This document shows positions 6,228 through 13,015 of a DNA stretch of 13,015 bases, one piece after another; within the stretch, counting starts at the first letter, position 1, and the number at the start of each line of letters is the position of its first letter. The DNA is from an uncultured Leucothrix sp. GTDB lineage: Bacteria; Pseudomonadota; Gammaproteobacteria; Thiotrichales; Thiotrichaceae. The notes under the pieces were generated by a model. The model was not told the DNA's origin. It searched no databases and saw only the letters and a list, made by a program, of their open reading frames with translations. The stretch lies in the NCBI GenBank assembly GCA_937923375.1, contig CALAJG010000262.1:1-13015 (forward strand). Reading direction: 5' to 3'. The translations under genes were made by a program, and so were the position numbers.

Positions 6228-7094
6228 CTAAACAGTTGAAATATTTTGAACAGTTTTAAGCACAGGTGATTCAGACACCGACTTAACAACAAAACTATTC
6301 CACTGTTTAGGAACCTGAGTTTGTAGCTTGCTTGCAAGCTCCTGCGTATCAAGAGCGGCAAATATGCAACTACCTGTACCAGTCAACTTTGGTTTGGCAA
6401 AATCACCAAGCCAGCGAAACACCTTATCAACTTCAGGGTACTGTTTTCTTGCCACTTCCTCAAATACATTTGAGGTGTCTGCGTCAGGAAAGTCGCGTAT
6501 TTTAAGTAGGGGTTTGTCTCTTGTCAACTCATCTGATGAAAAAAGATTTGCGGTAGAAATATGCACATCAGGATGAATAAGCAAATACCATTTTTCTGGC
6601 AAACTAATGTCCGTCAGCAAGTCACCTATTCCCTCAGCCCAGGCATTTTTACCGTTGATAAAAACCGGCACATCTGCCCCAAGTGTTCGACCAATATCCT
6701 GCAGCTCTCGATCATTTAAGTCACATTCCCAGAGTTGGTTCAACCCCATTAGTGTCGATGCAGCGTCAGAGCTGCCGCCGCCAATACCACCACCAACAGG
6801 TAGCCTCTTAACCACACCTATATCAGCCCCCCGCTGAGTTCCTGTGTGGTGGCGGAGCGCATTTGCAGCTTTGATAATTAAATCATCTTGCGGCTTGATG
6901 CCCTCTAAACCGTGGGTGCGGTTGATCTTCCCATCGTGACGTCGCTGCAAAACGACTTCATCAGAAAAATCCAGGAGTTGAAAAATAGTTTGAAGGTCAT
7001 GATAGCCATCTTCCCGCACACCGGTAATGTGCAGGAAGAGATTCAGTTTTGCAGGCGCAGGTATCCGCCAAACTGCATCTAGCGGGTTTTCCAT
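6228..7094 (-). CDS. ispE: 4-diphosphocytidyl-2-C-methyl-D-erythritol kinase
   Basis: GHMP-family kinase that phosphorylates CDP-methylerythritol at the 2-hydroxyl, the fourth step of the non-mevalonate (MEP) isoprenoid pathway, in the cytoplasm. The 288 residues agree with E. coli IspE (283). APAKLNLFLHI near the start contains the catalytic lysine (Lys16). The glycine-rich ATP motif LPVGGGIGGGSSDAA is at 98-112, the catalytic aspartate is Asp141 in GADVPVF, and the C-terminal GHMP motif LTGTGSCIFA is at 237-246. The ATG lies inside the end of lolB: the two frames overlap by 16 bases, so translation is probably coupled. tRNA-Gln follows 10 bases after the stop. Confidence 0.96.
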   Translation of the reverse strand: MENPLDAVWRIPAPAKLNLFLHITGVREDGYHDLQTIFQLLDFSDEVVLQRRHDGKINRTHGLEGIKPQDDLIIKAANALRHHTGTQRGADIGVVKRLPVGGGIGGGSSDAASTLMGLNQLWECDLNDRELQDIGRTLGADVPVFINGKNAWAEGIGDLLTDISLPEKWYLLIHPDVHISTANLFSSDELTRDKPLLKIRDFPDADTSNVFEEVARKQYPEVDKVFRWLGDFAKPKLTGTGSCIFAALDTQELASKLQTQVPKQWNSFVVKSVSESPVLKTVQNISTV

Positions 7095-7987
7095 TGCTTT
7101 GCCAGAATTCTCACATTAACTTGCTCTTGTTTTCTGGAGATGTTCACCTTTCGAGGCATCGCATCAAAGCTAAGACTCTGGTAGTTGAAGTAATCCATCA
7201 CCCAACCTGCCTGAACAATTTGTTTTGGTCTCCCTTTTGCATCTAAGGTGACTTTGCCAGCTGGGTATTGGGGAGCCATGACACCTCGTATCCAATACGG
7301 CATACCATTGACTGGCATCTTAACACCCAACTGCTGTTGAAGCAGGCGTTCTGCATCAGGACCCGACGATACTTTTCCTCGTGACTTGAGGGTAGCCTTA
7401 CCCGGACTTTGGTCAAGCAGGCCTACGATGGTTCCGGTAATCGGATTTCTGATTTGTAGACTAAACTGCTGCTTATTTCGCTGAACCCAATTCAAACCAA
7501 AGGTCCAGGCATTACTCTTAAAGCGTAGTGCCGCTCTTCCTCCCATCTGCCATGAAGGCATAAGGCTCATCGTCAATTGTCGCTTTAGCCACGGCCCTTG
7601 TTGAGGAGTGACGGGCTGTGCCGGCTTTTTAATTGTTCTTACTTTCGGTGCAGGTGGTGTGACCCTCGGCTTTGCAACAGGTCTTTTTGCAACTGGACGA
7701 CGCGTTACTGTCGGACGCTTAGCTACCACGGGCTTTGCTTTAACCGGCACTCTTGGTTTAACCGCTTGAGGCCTAACCGCAACCACCGTCGGCTTTTGTA
7801 CCGTATTATTCATTTTCACAGCTGTTGCCGACACCAATGGAGCTCGCCTTTGTGAGGCATTTTGCGCAACTTGTGATTGAGGAGTATTTTGTGCAGTTTG
7901 CACTTGCTGAGTCGTTTGCTGCGTTGAACATCCTGTCAGTACGTAGCCAATTGTTGTGGCAAGTGCCAAGGAGTTAAACTTATTCAT
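7079..7987 (-). CDS. lolB: Outer-membrane lipoprotein insertase LolB, with long basic N-terminal linker
   Basis: Receives lipoproteins from LolA and inserts them into the outer membrane; itself an outer-membrane lipoprotein facing the periplasm. A signal peptide ends in the lipobox LTGC, giving acylated Cys20. The recognisable LolB domain starts near residue 132. It includes WQMGGRAAL, NPITG (Ile183 at the place of E. coli mature Leu68, the protruding-loop residue needed for insertion), DAERLLQQQLG and GMPYWIRG. The protein is 302 residues, about 95 longer than E. coli LolB (207). The excess is a Gln/Thr stretch (21-45) and a Lys/Arg/Pro/Val stretch (about 65-125). There is no Asp or Glu before residue 192; I count 49 Lys+Arg against 7 Asp+Glu overall. 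GGA lies seven bases before the ATG. It overlaps ispE and follows the TPR gene by 50 bases. Confidence 0.93.
   Translation of the reverse strand: MNKFNSLALATTIGYVLTGCSTQQTTQQVQTAQNTPQSQVAQNASQRRAPLVSATAVKMNNTVQKPTVVAVRPQAVKPRVPVKAKPVVAKRPTVTRRPVAKRPVAKPRVTPPAPKVRTIKKPAQPVTPQQGPWLKRQLTMSLMPSWQMGGRAALRFKSNAWTFGLNWVQRNKQQFSLQIRNPITGTIVGLLDQSPGKATLKSRGKVSSGPDAERLLQQQLGVKMPVNGMPYWIRGVMAPQYPAGKVTLDAKGRPKQIVQAGWVMDYFNYQSLSFDAMPRKVNISRKQEQVNVRILAKQWKTR
7613..7795 (-). repeat. Low-complexity Lys/Arg/Pro/Val-coding tract in lolB
   Basis: This stretch encodes lolB residues about 65-125, made of irregular short units such as KPVVAKRP, RRPVAKRP and VAKPRV. Residues 66-125 hold 17 Lys or Arg and no acidic residue. 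The DNA shows near-repeats of codons for Pro-Val-Ala-Lys, so it may change length by slippage. It replaces the short spacer found between the lipid anchor and the globular domain in E. coli LolB. Confidence 0.8.
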
Positions 7988-8037
7988 TGATTTTCCATCC
8001 GTGGTTATTGTTAGGTGCTTTTAGTAATTCCAGTCAA

Positions 8038-9798
8038 TTAAATATCGATTATCTTCTTTTTAATGTGCTTTAAACGTTCATCGTCAGGATACTGCTCCAT
8101 CATCCGAGCTAATAATTCTTTTGCCTGCTTTGTCTGCCCCTGAGAAACCAAGACTTCAATTAGATGGCTAGCAATTTCAGGATCTTCTGTTTTTTCATAG
8201 GCAGACGACAACAGTGCCTCCGCTTCTTTAAAATTTCCTTTACGAAATTGTAACCAACCCATGCTATCCGTAATGGCAGCGTCATTAGGCATTATTTTGT
8301 GTGCCTTTTCAATGTAAGCCGAAGCTTCCGCTAAACGGTCGGTTTTTTCAAGTAGCATAAAACCAATTGCATTAAGTGCCGCCGCATTGTCTGAATCAAG
8401 CCGTAATATTTCTTGCAATAACTGTTCGGCCAGCTCAATTTCATCAACGCTCTGAGCAATAATTGCATATTGATAATTTAGTCGAGCATTGTCTGGGTCA
8501 ATTTTATGGGCATTCTTAAAGGCTATAAAAGCACCTTTATCATCCTTATATTTAATTAACAGCTCAGCTTCTAGGCGCCAGTAAAGAAAATCAATGTCCT
8601 CTGAATTGCTGGACTCTCGCTTTGTATTTAACCAATCTTTTGCAACATCTAAACTGTACTGGTCAACCAATAACTCTGAGATCCGACGCTGGGCACTGCT
8701 GAAATACTCACCTGCGTTTACTTCACCATATTCATGAAGCGCCTCATCCATTTCATTGCGACTCTCGTGAATCTCAGCCAGAAAATGATGGGCTAAACTT
8801 TTGTAAGCGCCTTGTTGAACTAACTTCTTCGCTTGTTTTTCTGCCTCGACGTATCTATTTTCAGAAATATAAAGCGCGATCAACGACTTCAAAACTTCAA
8901 AATTCTCAGGCGTATTGGCGTAGATTGCCTCTAACTGCTGAATAGCACCCGCTCTGTCATCATTTAGCATTAGCAAGCGGGCATATTCCAAACGACTACC
9001 ATTATCAACCTTGCTTGCCGATACTACATCTTGCATAACTTGCATTGATTCTTTCTTGTTGCCCTGTTTGTACAGGGCCTTACTCTTTAAAACCCTTGCT
9101 TCTTCTGCAAACTCTGCTGGTAGCTTCCCTTGCAAATTATTTATACGGGCAATCACATCGTCAAAGTTACGATGATCCAACGCAATGCTGGCTAACTTTA
9201 GCTGGCCAACGGGAGTGTTATTGTATTTGTTAATGTAAATCTCAAATGCCTTAAAAGCGCTATCCTGGTGCGACTCCAAAGAAATCAGTGAGGTCAGGAA
9301 CGATAGTGCATCAAACTCACCATCAGAAATTAGTTTATGAATCTCATTTAGTTCGTTAGCAGCACGGTCAAATTGCTTATCCCTGAGCAGCAGTAACGCC
9401 AGGTATTGACGTGGTTCAATTTGATCGTCGCCGATTTTGACCCACTGCTCAGCGCTGTAAATCGCCTTGTCGAGATACTCAGTCTGCGCGGCTGTTTCGG
9501 TCGCGACTCTTGCAAGAGCTACATCCTGATTCCCTTCGATAACTTGCTCATAGTGTAAGGTAGCCATAGCATCATCCCCCTGCAAGCGGTGCATTTCCGC
9601 TGCTAAGACATGGTACATATGATTATTAGGAGATACTTTTGGCAATGACTTTTTGCGAACCGGTTCCAGTGCGGCTGCATTAGATTCGCTGATTAAGGGG
9701 ATGTCGACATCTTTACAGCCACCGCTAACGGCAATAACACTTACCGTTAAAAGAAGCGAAAGATTTCTTACAATCAATCTCTTTAGCATTAAAGTCAC
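8038..9798 (-). CDS. TPR-repeat lipoprotein, possible LbcA-type protein
   Basis: A 586-residue tetratricopeptide-repeat protein with an N-terminal hydrophobic segment (8-27) ending GGC, so probably acylated at Cys28 and held in the envelope. The lipobox is imperfect (Ser at -3). TPR-like helical pairs fill the protein; the clearest lie at about 404-435, 438-469, 473-504, 507-538 and 541-570. The start is GTG at 9798, with GGA seven bases upstream; an ATG three codons on (9789) is possible. From memory, the gene between hemA and lolB in P. aeruginosa (PA4667) is LbcA, an outer-membrane lipoprotein that brings the CtpA protease to cell-wall hydrolases. Position, length and repeat type suggest an orthologue, but I infer this and did not align them. 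It likely leads the operon with lolB and ispE. Confidence 0.88.
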   Translation of the reverse strand: MTLMLKRLIVRNLSLLLTVSVIAVSGGCKDVDIPLISESNAAALEPVRKKSLPKVSPNNHMYHVLAAEMHRLQGDDAMATLHYEQVIEGNQDVALARVATETAAQTEYLDKAIYSAEQWVKIGDDQIEPRQYLALLLLRDKQFDRAANELNEIHKLISDGEFDALSFLTSLISLESHQDSAFKAFEIYINKYNNTPVGQLKLASIALDHRNFDDVIARINNLQGKLPAEFAEEARVLKSKALYKQGNKKESMQVMQDVVSASKVDNGSRLEYARLLMLNDDRAGAIQQLEAIYANTPENFEVLKSLIALYISENRYVEAEKQAKKLVQQGAYKSLAHHFLAEIHESRNEMDEALHEYGEVNAGEYFSSAQRRISELLVDQYSLDVAKDWLNTKRESSNSEDIDFLYWRLEAELLIKYKDDKGAFIAFKNAHKIDPDNARLNYQYAIIAQSVDEIELAEQLLQEILRLDSDNAAALNAIGFMLLEKTDRLAEASAYIEKAHKIMPNDAAITDSMGWLQFRKGNFKEAEALLSSAYEKTEDPEIASHLIEVLVSQGQTKQAKELLARMMEQYPDDERLKHIKKKIIDI

Positions 9799-9827
9799 TT
9801 TAGATTCCGGGGGTTTGATTAGAATTT

Positions 9828-9857
9828 ATATTATTTTTACCTTAAACCTCATTACAA
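9828..9857 (-). promoter_or_regulatory. Weak candidate promoter for the TPR-lolB-ispE operon
   Basis: Minus-strand TTGTAA (9857-9852) and TAATAT (9833-9828) are 18 bases apart, each with four of six consensus matches. The area is very AT-rich, so several overlapping -10-like hexamers exist. It is placed correctly for the GTG at 9798 but is only a candidate. Confidence 0.25.
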
Positions 9858-9859
9858 AA

Positions 9860-9901
9860 CCAGTTAGCGTGCATGAAGTGCTCAAAAAAGCTGCTAACTG
9901 G
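9860..9901. repeat. Perfect 9-bp inverted repeat in the divergent TPR/hemA region
   Basis: CCAGTTAGC (9860-9868) and GCTAACTGG (9893-9901) are exact complements separated by 24 bases that include a run of six A. The repeat lies between the two divergent genes and does not resemble a standard terminator, because the loop is long. It could be a regulator site or a transcript hairpin. Function unknown. Confidence 0.5.
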
Positions 9902-9929
9902 GACTTTTATTTCTTTATTTATCGACCTT

Positions 9930-9967
9930 TTGCCAATCGTAAATAGCGCCTAAAATAGTTTTATACT
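9930..9967 (+). promoter_or_regulatory. Candidate hemA promoter region
   Basis: TTGCCA (9930-9935) is followed at 15 bases by TAAAAT (9951-9956). A second -10-like TATACT lies at 9962-9967 but lacks a good -35. Either would give a leader of roughly 85-100 bases before the hemA ATG at 10061. The spacing of the first pair is short, so this is tentative. Confidence 0.3.
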
Positions 9968-10004
9968 ACTAAATGCTCATTAATGAAAGTCTGCTTGTAT
10001 TCCT

Positions 10005-10051
10005 CAGGCGCCTGTCAGAGAATCTGACTTCTTTAAAATTTGTCACAAATT
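10005..10051 (+). repeat. Cluster of three short palindromes in the hemA leader
   Basis: Three symmetric elements follow one another: CAGGCGCCTG (10005-10014, a perfect palindrome), GTCAGA-GAA-TCTGAC (10014-10028) and AATTTG-TCA-CAAATT (10037-10051). The last ends 9 bases before the hemA ATG, where a ribosome-binding site would be expected but no purine-rich site is visible. They may form leader hairpins or operator sites; the first two share a base. Confidence 0.45.
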
Positions 10052-10060
10052 CTTAATAGT

Positions 10061-11338
10061 ATGCCAATTGTTGTTATCGGGATAAACCATAGAACTGCAC
10101 CAGTAAGCATTCGTGAGAAAGTTGCGTTTTCCGAAACACAACTCAGTGAGGTCTTAACTAGCGATGACAGCTTATTTGACGAAAAGCTTGTTCTTTCAAC
10201 CTGCAATCGGACTGAGATCTATGCGAGTGTAGGCCAAGACGTGACTACCGAAGCGTTGAACAAGTGGTACAGCGAACAGCATTCCAATCACAATGATGAC
10301 CTAGAGCCATACATTTATCAGTTCAGCGATGCCAATGCCGTGCAACATGCCTTTAGGGTCGCCAGCGGACTTGACTCATTAGTTCTGGGAGAGCCGCAGA
10401 TTCTAGGGCAGCTCAAAACAGCATTAAACAAAGCAGCCTTACACAAATCAATCGGCAATAAGCTGAACCGCTTAATGCAGCATGCTTTTCTAACCGCGAA
10501 GAAAGTACGTACAGATACTGATATAGGTTCAAGCTCTGTCTCTGTTGCCTATACCGCTGTGAATCTTGCCAGGCAAATTTTTGGTGACCTTGATGCCCAG
10601 ACAGCGCTATTAATCGGTGCTGGTGAGACCATTGAACTGGTTGCTCGTCATTTGCAAGGGGCAAACATTAAAAGCCTTATTATCGCAAACCGAAGCTTGG
10701 ACAATGCTAAATCGCTAGCCGATACTCTAAATGCAACGGCGATTGGTTTGACAGATATAAGTCAGCATCTTGCTTCTGCCGATATTGTCATCTCTTCTAC
10801 TGCCGCACAGTTACCAATCATTGGCAAAGGTAGCGTTGAAAAAGCATTGAAGCAGCGCAAGCATAAACCAATTTTTATGGTCGATATTGCGGTTCCCAGA
10901 GATATTGAGGCCGAAGTCGGCGAATTAAACGATGTCTACCTCTACACTGTGGACGACCTTCAGTCAGTAATTGATCATAACATTGACTCCAGGCGCCGTG
11001 CTGCTGAAGTTGCTGAAACCATGGTAGCTAAGGAAACTGAGGTTTTCTTGAGCTGGCTTAACGCACAGCAGCGAATAAACCAAGTCAAACAGTACCGTGA
11101 GCAATTAGAAGCAACCAAGCAAGCGGTATTGGACAAAGCCTTGAAACAACTCAAAAATGGTAAATCGGCAGAAGAAGCGCTACAATTTCTCGCCCATACT
11201 CTTACCAACAAGCTAGGCCACCAACCAACGCAGACAATGAATCATGCGGCGCACAGTGGAGATTTGGAAACGTTAGAGGCTGCCAAGAGATTACTTGGCC
11301 TGACAGACGAAAGCTCACTTATAACTAAAGAAGATTAA
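10061..11338 (+). CDS. hemA: Glutamyl-tRNA reductase
   Basis: NADPH-dependent reduction of glutamyl-tRNA to glutamate-1-semialdehyde, the first committed step of C5-pathway tetrapyrrole (heme) synthesis. I start at the ATG at 10061 (425 residues; E. coli 418) because the protein then begins MPIVVIGINHRTAPVS, matching the family N terminus. The frame could extend to a TTG at 10040, with no family or ribosome-site support. The catalytic Cys48 is in LSTCNRTEIY, and LGEPQILGQLK (109-119) is the glutamyl-tRNA recognition/catalytic region. GAGETIELVARHL (187-199) is the NADPH fold, and a C-terminal helical dimerisation domain follows. No clear Shine-Dalgarno sequence precedes the ATG, suggesting modest or regulated translation. 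prfA begins one base after the stop. Confidence 0.95.
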   Translation: MPIVVIGINHRTAPVSIREKVAFSETQLSEVLTSDDSLFDEKLVLSTCNRTEIYASVGQDVTTEALNKWYSEQHSNHNDDLEPYIYQFSDANAVQHAFRVASGLDSLVLGEPQILGQLKTALNKAALHKSIGNKLNRLMQHAFLTAKKVRTDTDIGSSSVSVAYTAVNLARQIFGDLDAQTALLIGAGETIELVARHLQGANIKSLIIANRSLDNAKSLADTLNATAIGLTDISQHLASADIVISSTAAQLPIIGKGSVEKALKQRKHKPIFMVDIAVPRDIEAEVGELNDVYLYTVDDLQSVIDHNIDSRRRAAEVAETMVAKETEVFLSWLNAQQRINQVKQYREQLEATKQAVLDKALKQLKNGKSAEEALQFLAHTLTNKLGHQPTQTMNHAAHSGDLETLEAAKRLLGLTDESSLITKED

Positions 11339-11339
11339 A

Positions 11340-12422
11340 TTGAAACCATCCATTCTAAATAAACTTGAGAGTCTTAGCGAACGATACGCAGAAATCGCTA
11401 TCCTCCTGTCTGAAAACGAAATCATAAGTGATCAGAATCAGTTTAGGCAGCTTTCAATGGAGTACAGTCAGCTCGAACCTGTCGTTAGAGAATATGAGCG
11501 CTATTTGCAGGCAAGCGAGGATAAAACAAGCGCACTGGAAATGCTTGATGATCCTGAGATGAAAGAACTGGCACAAGAAGAGTTGCGTGATGCAAATGCC
11601 AGCCTTGAAACGCTTGAATCTACCTTACAAGTATTACTGCTCCCAAAGGACCCAAATGACGACAGCAATATTTTTCTTGAAGTCAGAGCCGGAACCGGCG
11701 GTGATGAAGCAGCAATTTTTGCAGGCGACCTGTTTCGAATGTATACGCGCTATGCTGAAGTAAGGGGTTGGCAGGTTGAGATTATGAGCCAGAACATTGG
11801 TGAGCACGGCGGGTATAAAGAGGCCATTTTAAGAATTATTGGTAAAGGTGCTTACTCGCGACTAAAGTTTGAATCTGGCGCACATCGTGTACAGCGTGTT
11901 CCAGAAACTGAGTCTCAAGGGCGAGTTCATACTTCGGCTGCTACCGTCGCTATCATGCCAGAAATCAGTGAAGTTGCTGCTCAGGAAATCAAAAGCGCTG
12001 ATATTCGAGTAGATACCTTCCGTGCATCCGGTGCAGGTGGTCAGCACGTTAATAAAACCGACTCAGCCATCCGTATCACTCACATCCCAACCGGTACCGT
12101 TGTCGAGTGTCAGGATGAGCGTTCACAACATAAAAATCGTGCTCGCGCCATGTCCTTATTGCAATCGAGAATACTCGAAGCCGAAAAACAAGCTCAGCAC
12201 AATGAACAGGCTGAGGCTCGACGGAGCTTGGTTGGTAGTGGCGACCGATCTGAGCGAATTCGTACCTACAACTATCCACAAAGCCGCGTGACTGACCATC
12301 GCATTAATCTGACACTGTACAAACTTGATGAAGTAATTGCTGGCTCATTGGACTCCATAATTGACCCCTTAATCAGTGAACATCAAGCTGACTTGTTAGC
12401 GGCAATGGCAGACCAAGGCTAA
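11340..12422 (+). CDS. prfA: Peptide chain release factor 1
   Basis: Recognises UAA and UAG stop codons in the ribosomal A site and triggers peptide release. The 360 residues equal E. coli RF1. The start is a TTG at 11340, supported by the family N terminus MKPSI; the first in-frame ATG comes only at residue 40. The codon-recognition tripeptide PxT reads PET (188-190). The peptidyl-transferase motif GGQ is at 233-235 within GAGGQHVN, and Gln235 is the PrmC substrate. The C-terminal domain has GSGDRSERIRTYNYPQSRVTDHR. It begins one base after the hemA stop, preceded only by a weak AAGAAG, so translation probably depends on coupling to hemA. prmC follows 3 bases after its stop. Confidence 0.97.
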   Translation: MKPSILNKLESLSERYAEIAILLSENEIISDQNQFRQLSMEYSQLEPVVREYERYLQASEDKTSALEMLDDPEMKELAQEELRDANASLETLESTLQVLLLPKDPNDDSNIFLEVRAGTGGDEAAIFAGDLFRMYTRYAEVRGWQVEIMSQNIGEHGGYKEAILRIIGKGAYSRLKFESGAHRVQRVPETESQGRVHTSAATVAIMPEISEVAAQEIKSADIRVDTFRASGAGGQHVNKTDSAIRITHIPTGTVVECQDERSQHKNRARAMSLLQSRILEAEKQAQHNEQAEARRSLVGSGDRSERIRTYNYPQSRVTDHRINLTLYKLDEVIAGSLDSIIDPLISEHQADLLAAMADQG

Positions 12423-12425
12423 TCG

Positions 12426-13015
12426 ATGCGAATTGATGCCGCGCTAAAATACGGCACTGAGTTTCTTACTAAGACATCGGATTCTGCAAGATTAGATACT
12501 GAAATTCTGCTTGCACATTGCTTATGTAAACAGCGCAGCTATCTATACGCTTGGCCTGAAAAACTGCTTAGTGCAGCACAGCACGATAGTTTCAACACTG
12601 CACTATCTGAACGAGCCGAAGGCTATCCTATCGCTTATCTTATTGGTTATCAGGAGTTCTGGTCCTTGAAACTCAAAGTCACCCCTGATGTTTTGATCCC
12701 CAGAGCGGACACCGAACGGCTAGTTGAGACAGCCTTGGAAAAAATGGTTGATTTAAAACAACCAAAAATTCTGGAACTTGGCACAGGATCTGGGGCTATT
12801 GCATTAGCGCTGGCAACTGAACGTCCGGATAGTGATATTACAGCAACCGATTTTTCAGAAGCTGCGCTGGCGGTGGCTGAAGAAAATAGACAAACCCTGA
12901 ATATTGAAAATATAGGTTTTGTTGAATCTGATTGGTTCTCGAGAATCTCGAGAAAACAATATGACTTGGTCGTCAGTAACCCGCCCTATATCAGCCCTTC
13001 TGACAAACACTTGTG
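12426..13015 (+). CDS. prmC: Release factor glutamine methyltransferase, partial (3' end outside window)
   Basis: AdoMet-dependent methyltransferase that N5-methylates the GGQ glutamine of release factors 1 and 2. Only the first 196 codons are present; the frame is open to the window end (E. coli PrmC has 277 residues). The N-terminal helical domain includes RLDTEILLAH, followed by EFWSL, IPRADTE (IPRPDTE in E. coli), the AdoMet-binding LELGTGSGAIALALATERPD and the catalytic NPPY motif at 185-188. AAGG lies seven bases before the ATG, inside the end of prfA, so the hemA-prfA-prmC operon is tightly packed. A 9-base tandem repeat at 12937-12954 encodes Ser-Arg twice (FSRISRK). Confidence 0.95.
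   Translation, partial: MRIDAALKYGTEFLTKTSDSARLDTEILLAHCLCKQRSYLYAWPEKLLSAAQHDSFNTALSERAEGYPIAYLIGYQEFWSLKLKVTPDVLIPRADTERLVETALEKMVDLKQPKILELGTGSGAIALALATERPDSDITATDFSEAALAVAEENRQTLNIENIGFVESDWFSRISRKQYDLVVSNPPYISPSDKHL
12936..12954 (+). repeat. 9-bp tandem repeat forming a near-perfect palindrome in prmC
   Basis: TCTCGAGAA occurs twice in tandem (12937-12945 and 12946-12954). With the preceding T this makes 9-bp inverted arms around one central base. It is in frame and adds no stop. E. coli PrmC reads DWFSALAGQQF here against DWFSRISRKQY, about the same length, so it need not be an insertion. Confidence 0.7.

Noticed and set aside
7598..7855. Plus-strand Arg/Cys/His-rich open frame opposite the lolB linker
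   Set aside because: The odd composition is explained by reading the complement of the repetitive Lys/Pro/Val codons of lolB.
9653..9946. Plus-strand frame running from inside the TPR gene into the intergenic region
   Set aside because: It overlaps the TPR signal peptide coding region antisense, has no similarity I recognise, and its second half is AT-rich intergenic sequence.
9985..9995. AAAGTCTGC shared between the hemA upstream region and the prs leader hairpin
   Set aside because: A single 9-base match without the second arm is expected by chance in 13 kb.
1..13015. Mobile elements, CRISPR arrays, defence or biosynthetic islands
   Set aside because: No transposase, integrase, direct-repeat array, or atypical gene was found; all genes belong to conserved housekeeping families in a known gene order.

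Overview
The window is a compact chromosomal housekeeping segment of a gammaproteobacterium. The proteins resemble their Escherichia coli and Pseudomonas counterparts. From memory, the order hemA-prfA-prmC, divergent from TPR protein-lolB-ispE-tRNA-Gln-prs-rplY-pth-ychF-tRNA-Met, matches the Pseudomonas aeruginosa PA4664-PA4673 region. Base composition looks moderate (about mid-40s % GC by eye), lower than Pseudomonas, so a marine-type gammaproteobacterium is plausible. The genus cannot be fixed from this sequence alone. I saw no phage, transposon, CRISPR or defence genes.

Layout. Positions 31-2231 (minus) hold ilvI-ilvH, the two subunits of acetohydroxyacid synthase. Positions 2391-2561 hold a self-contained tRNA-Met(CAU) unit with a near-consensus promoter and a strong terminator, which insulates ilvIH from the genes upstream. 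Positions 2568-9798 (minus) form one long co-directional run. In transcription order it encodes a TPR lipoprotein (possible LbcA counterpart), LolB, IspE, tRNA-Gln(UUG), Prs, L25/Ctc, Pth and YchF. A short divergent region (9799-10060) separates it from hemA-prfA-prmC on the plus strand. prmC is cut by the window end.

How the genes fit together. The left part links nucleotide and translation functions: PRPP synthesis (Prs), a 5S rRNA-binding ribosomal protein (L25), recycling of peptidyl-tRNA (Pth), a ribosome-associated P-loop NTPase (YchF) and two tRNAs. TPR-LolB concerns the envelope: LolB inserts lipoproteins into the outer membrane, and the TPR protein is itself a probable lipoprotein. 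IspE makes an isoprenoid precursor. On the right, HemA begins tetrapyrrole synthesis from glutamyl-tRNA, PrfA is release factor 1, and PrmC methylates the GGQ glutamine of PrfA.

No new biological system is apparent. The points worth a second look are local. They are an exceptionally basic LolB with a long Lys/Arg/Pro/Val tether; a probable prs promoter inside the 3' end of tRNA-Gln with a hairpin at the predicted mRNA 5' end; a terminator-like structured leader before rplY; an NxxD variant in the YchF specificity motif; a 9-bp in-frame tandem repeat in prmC; and a TTG start for prfA one base after hemA.
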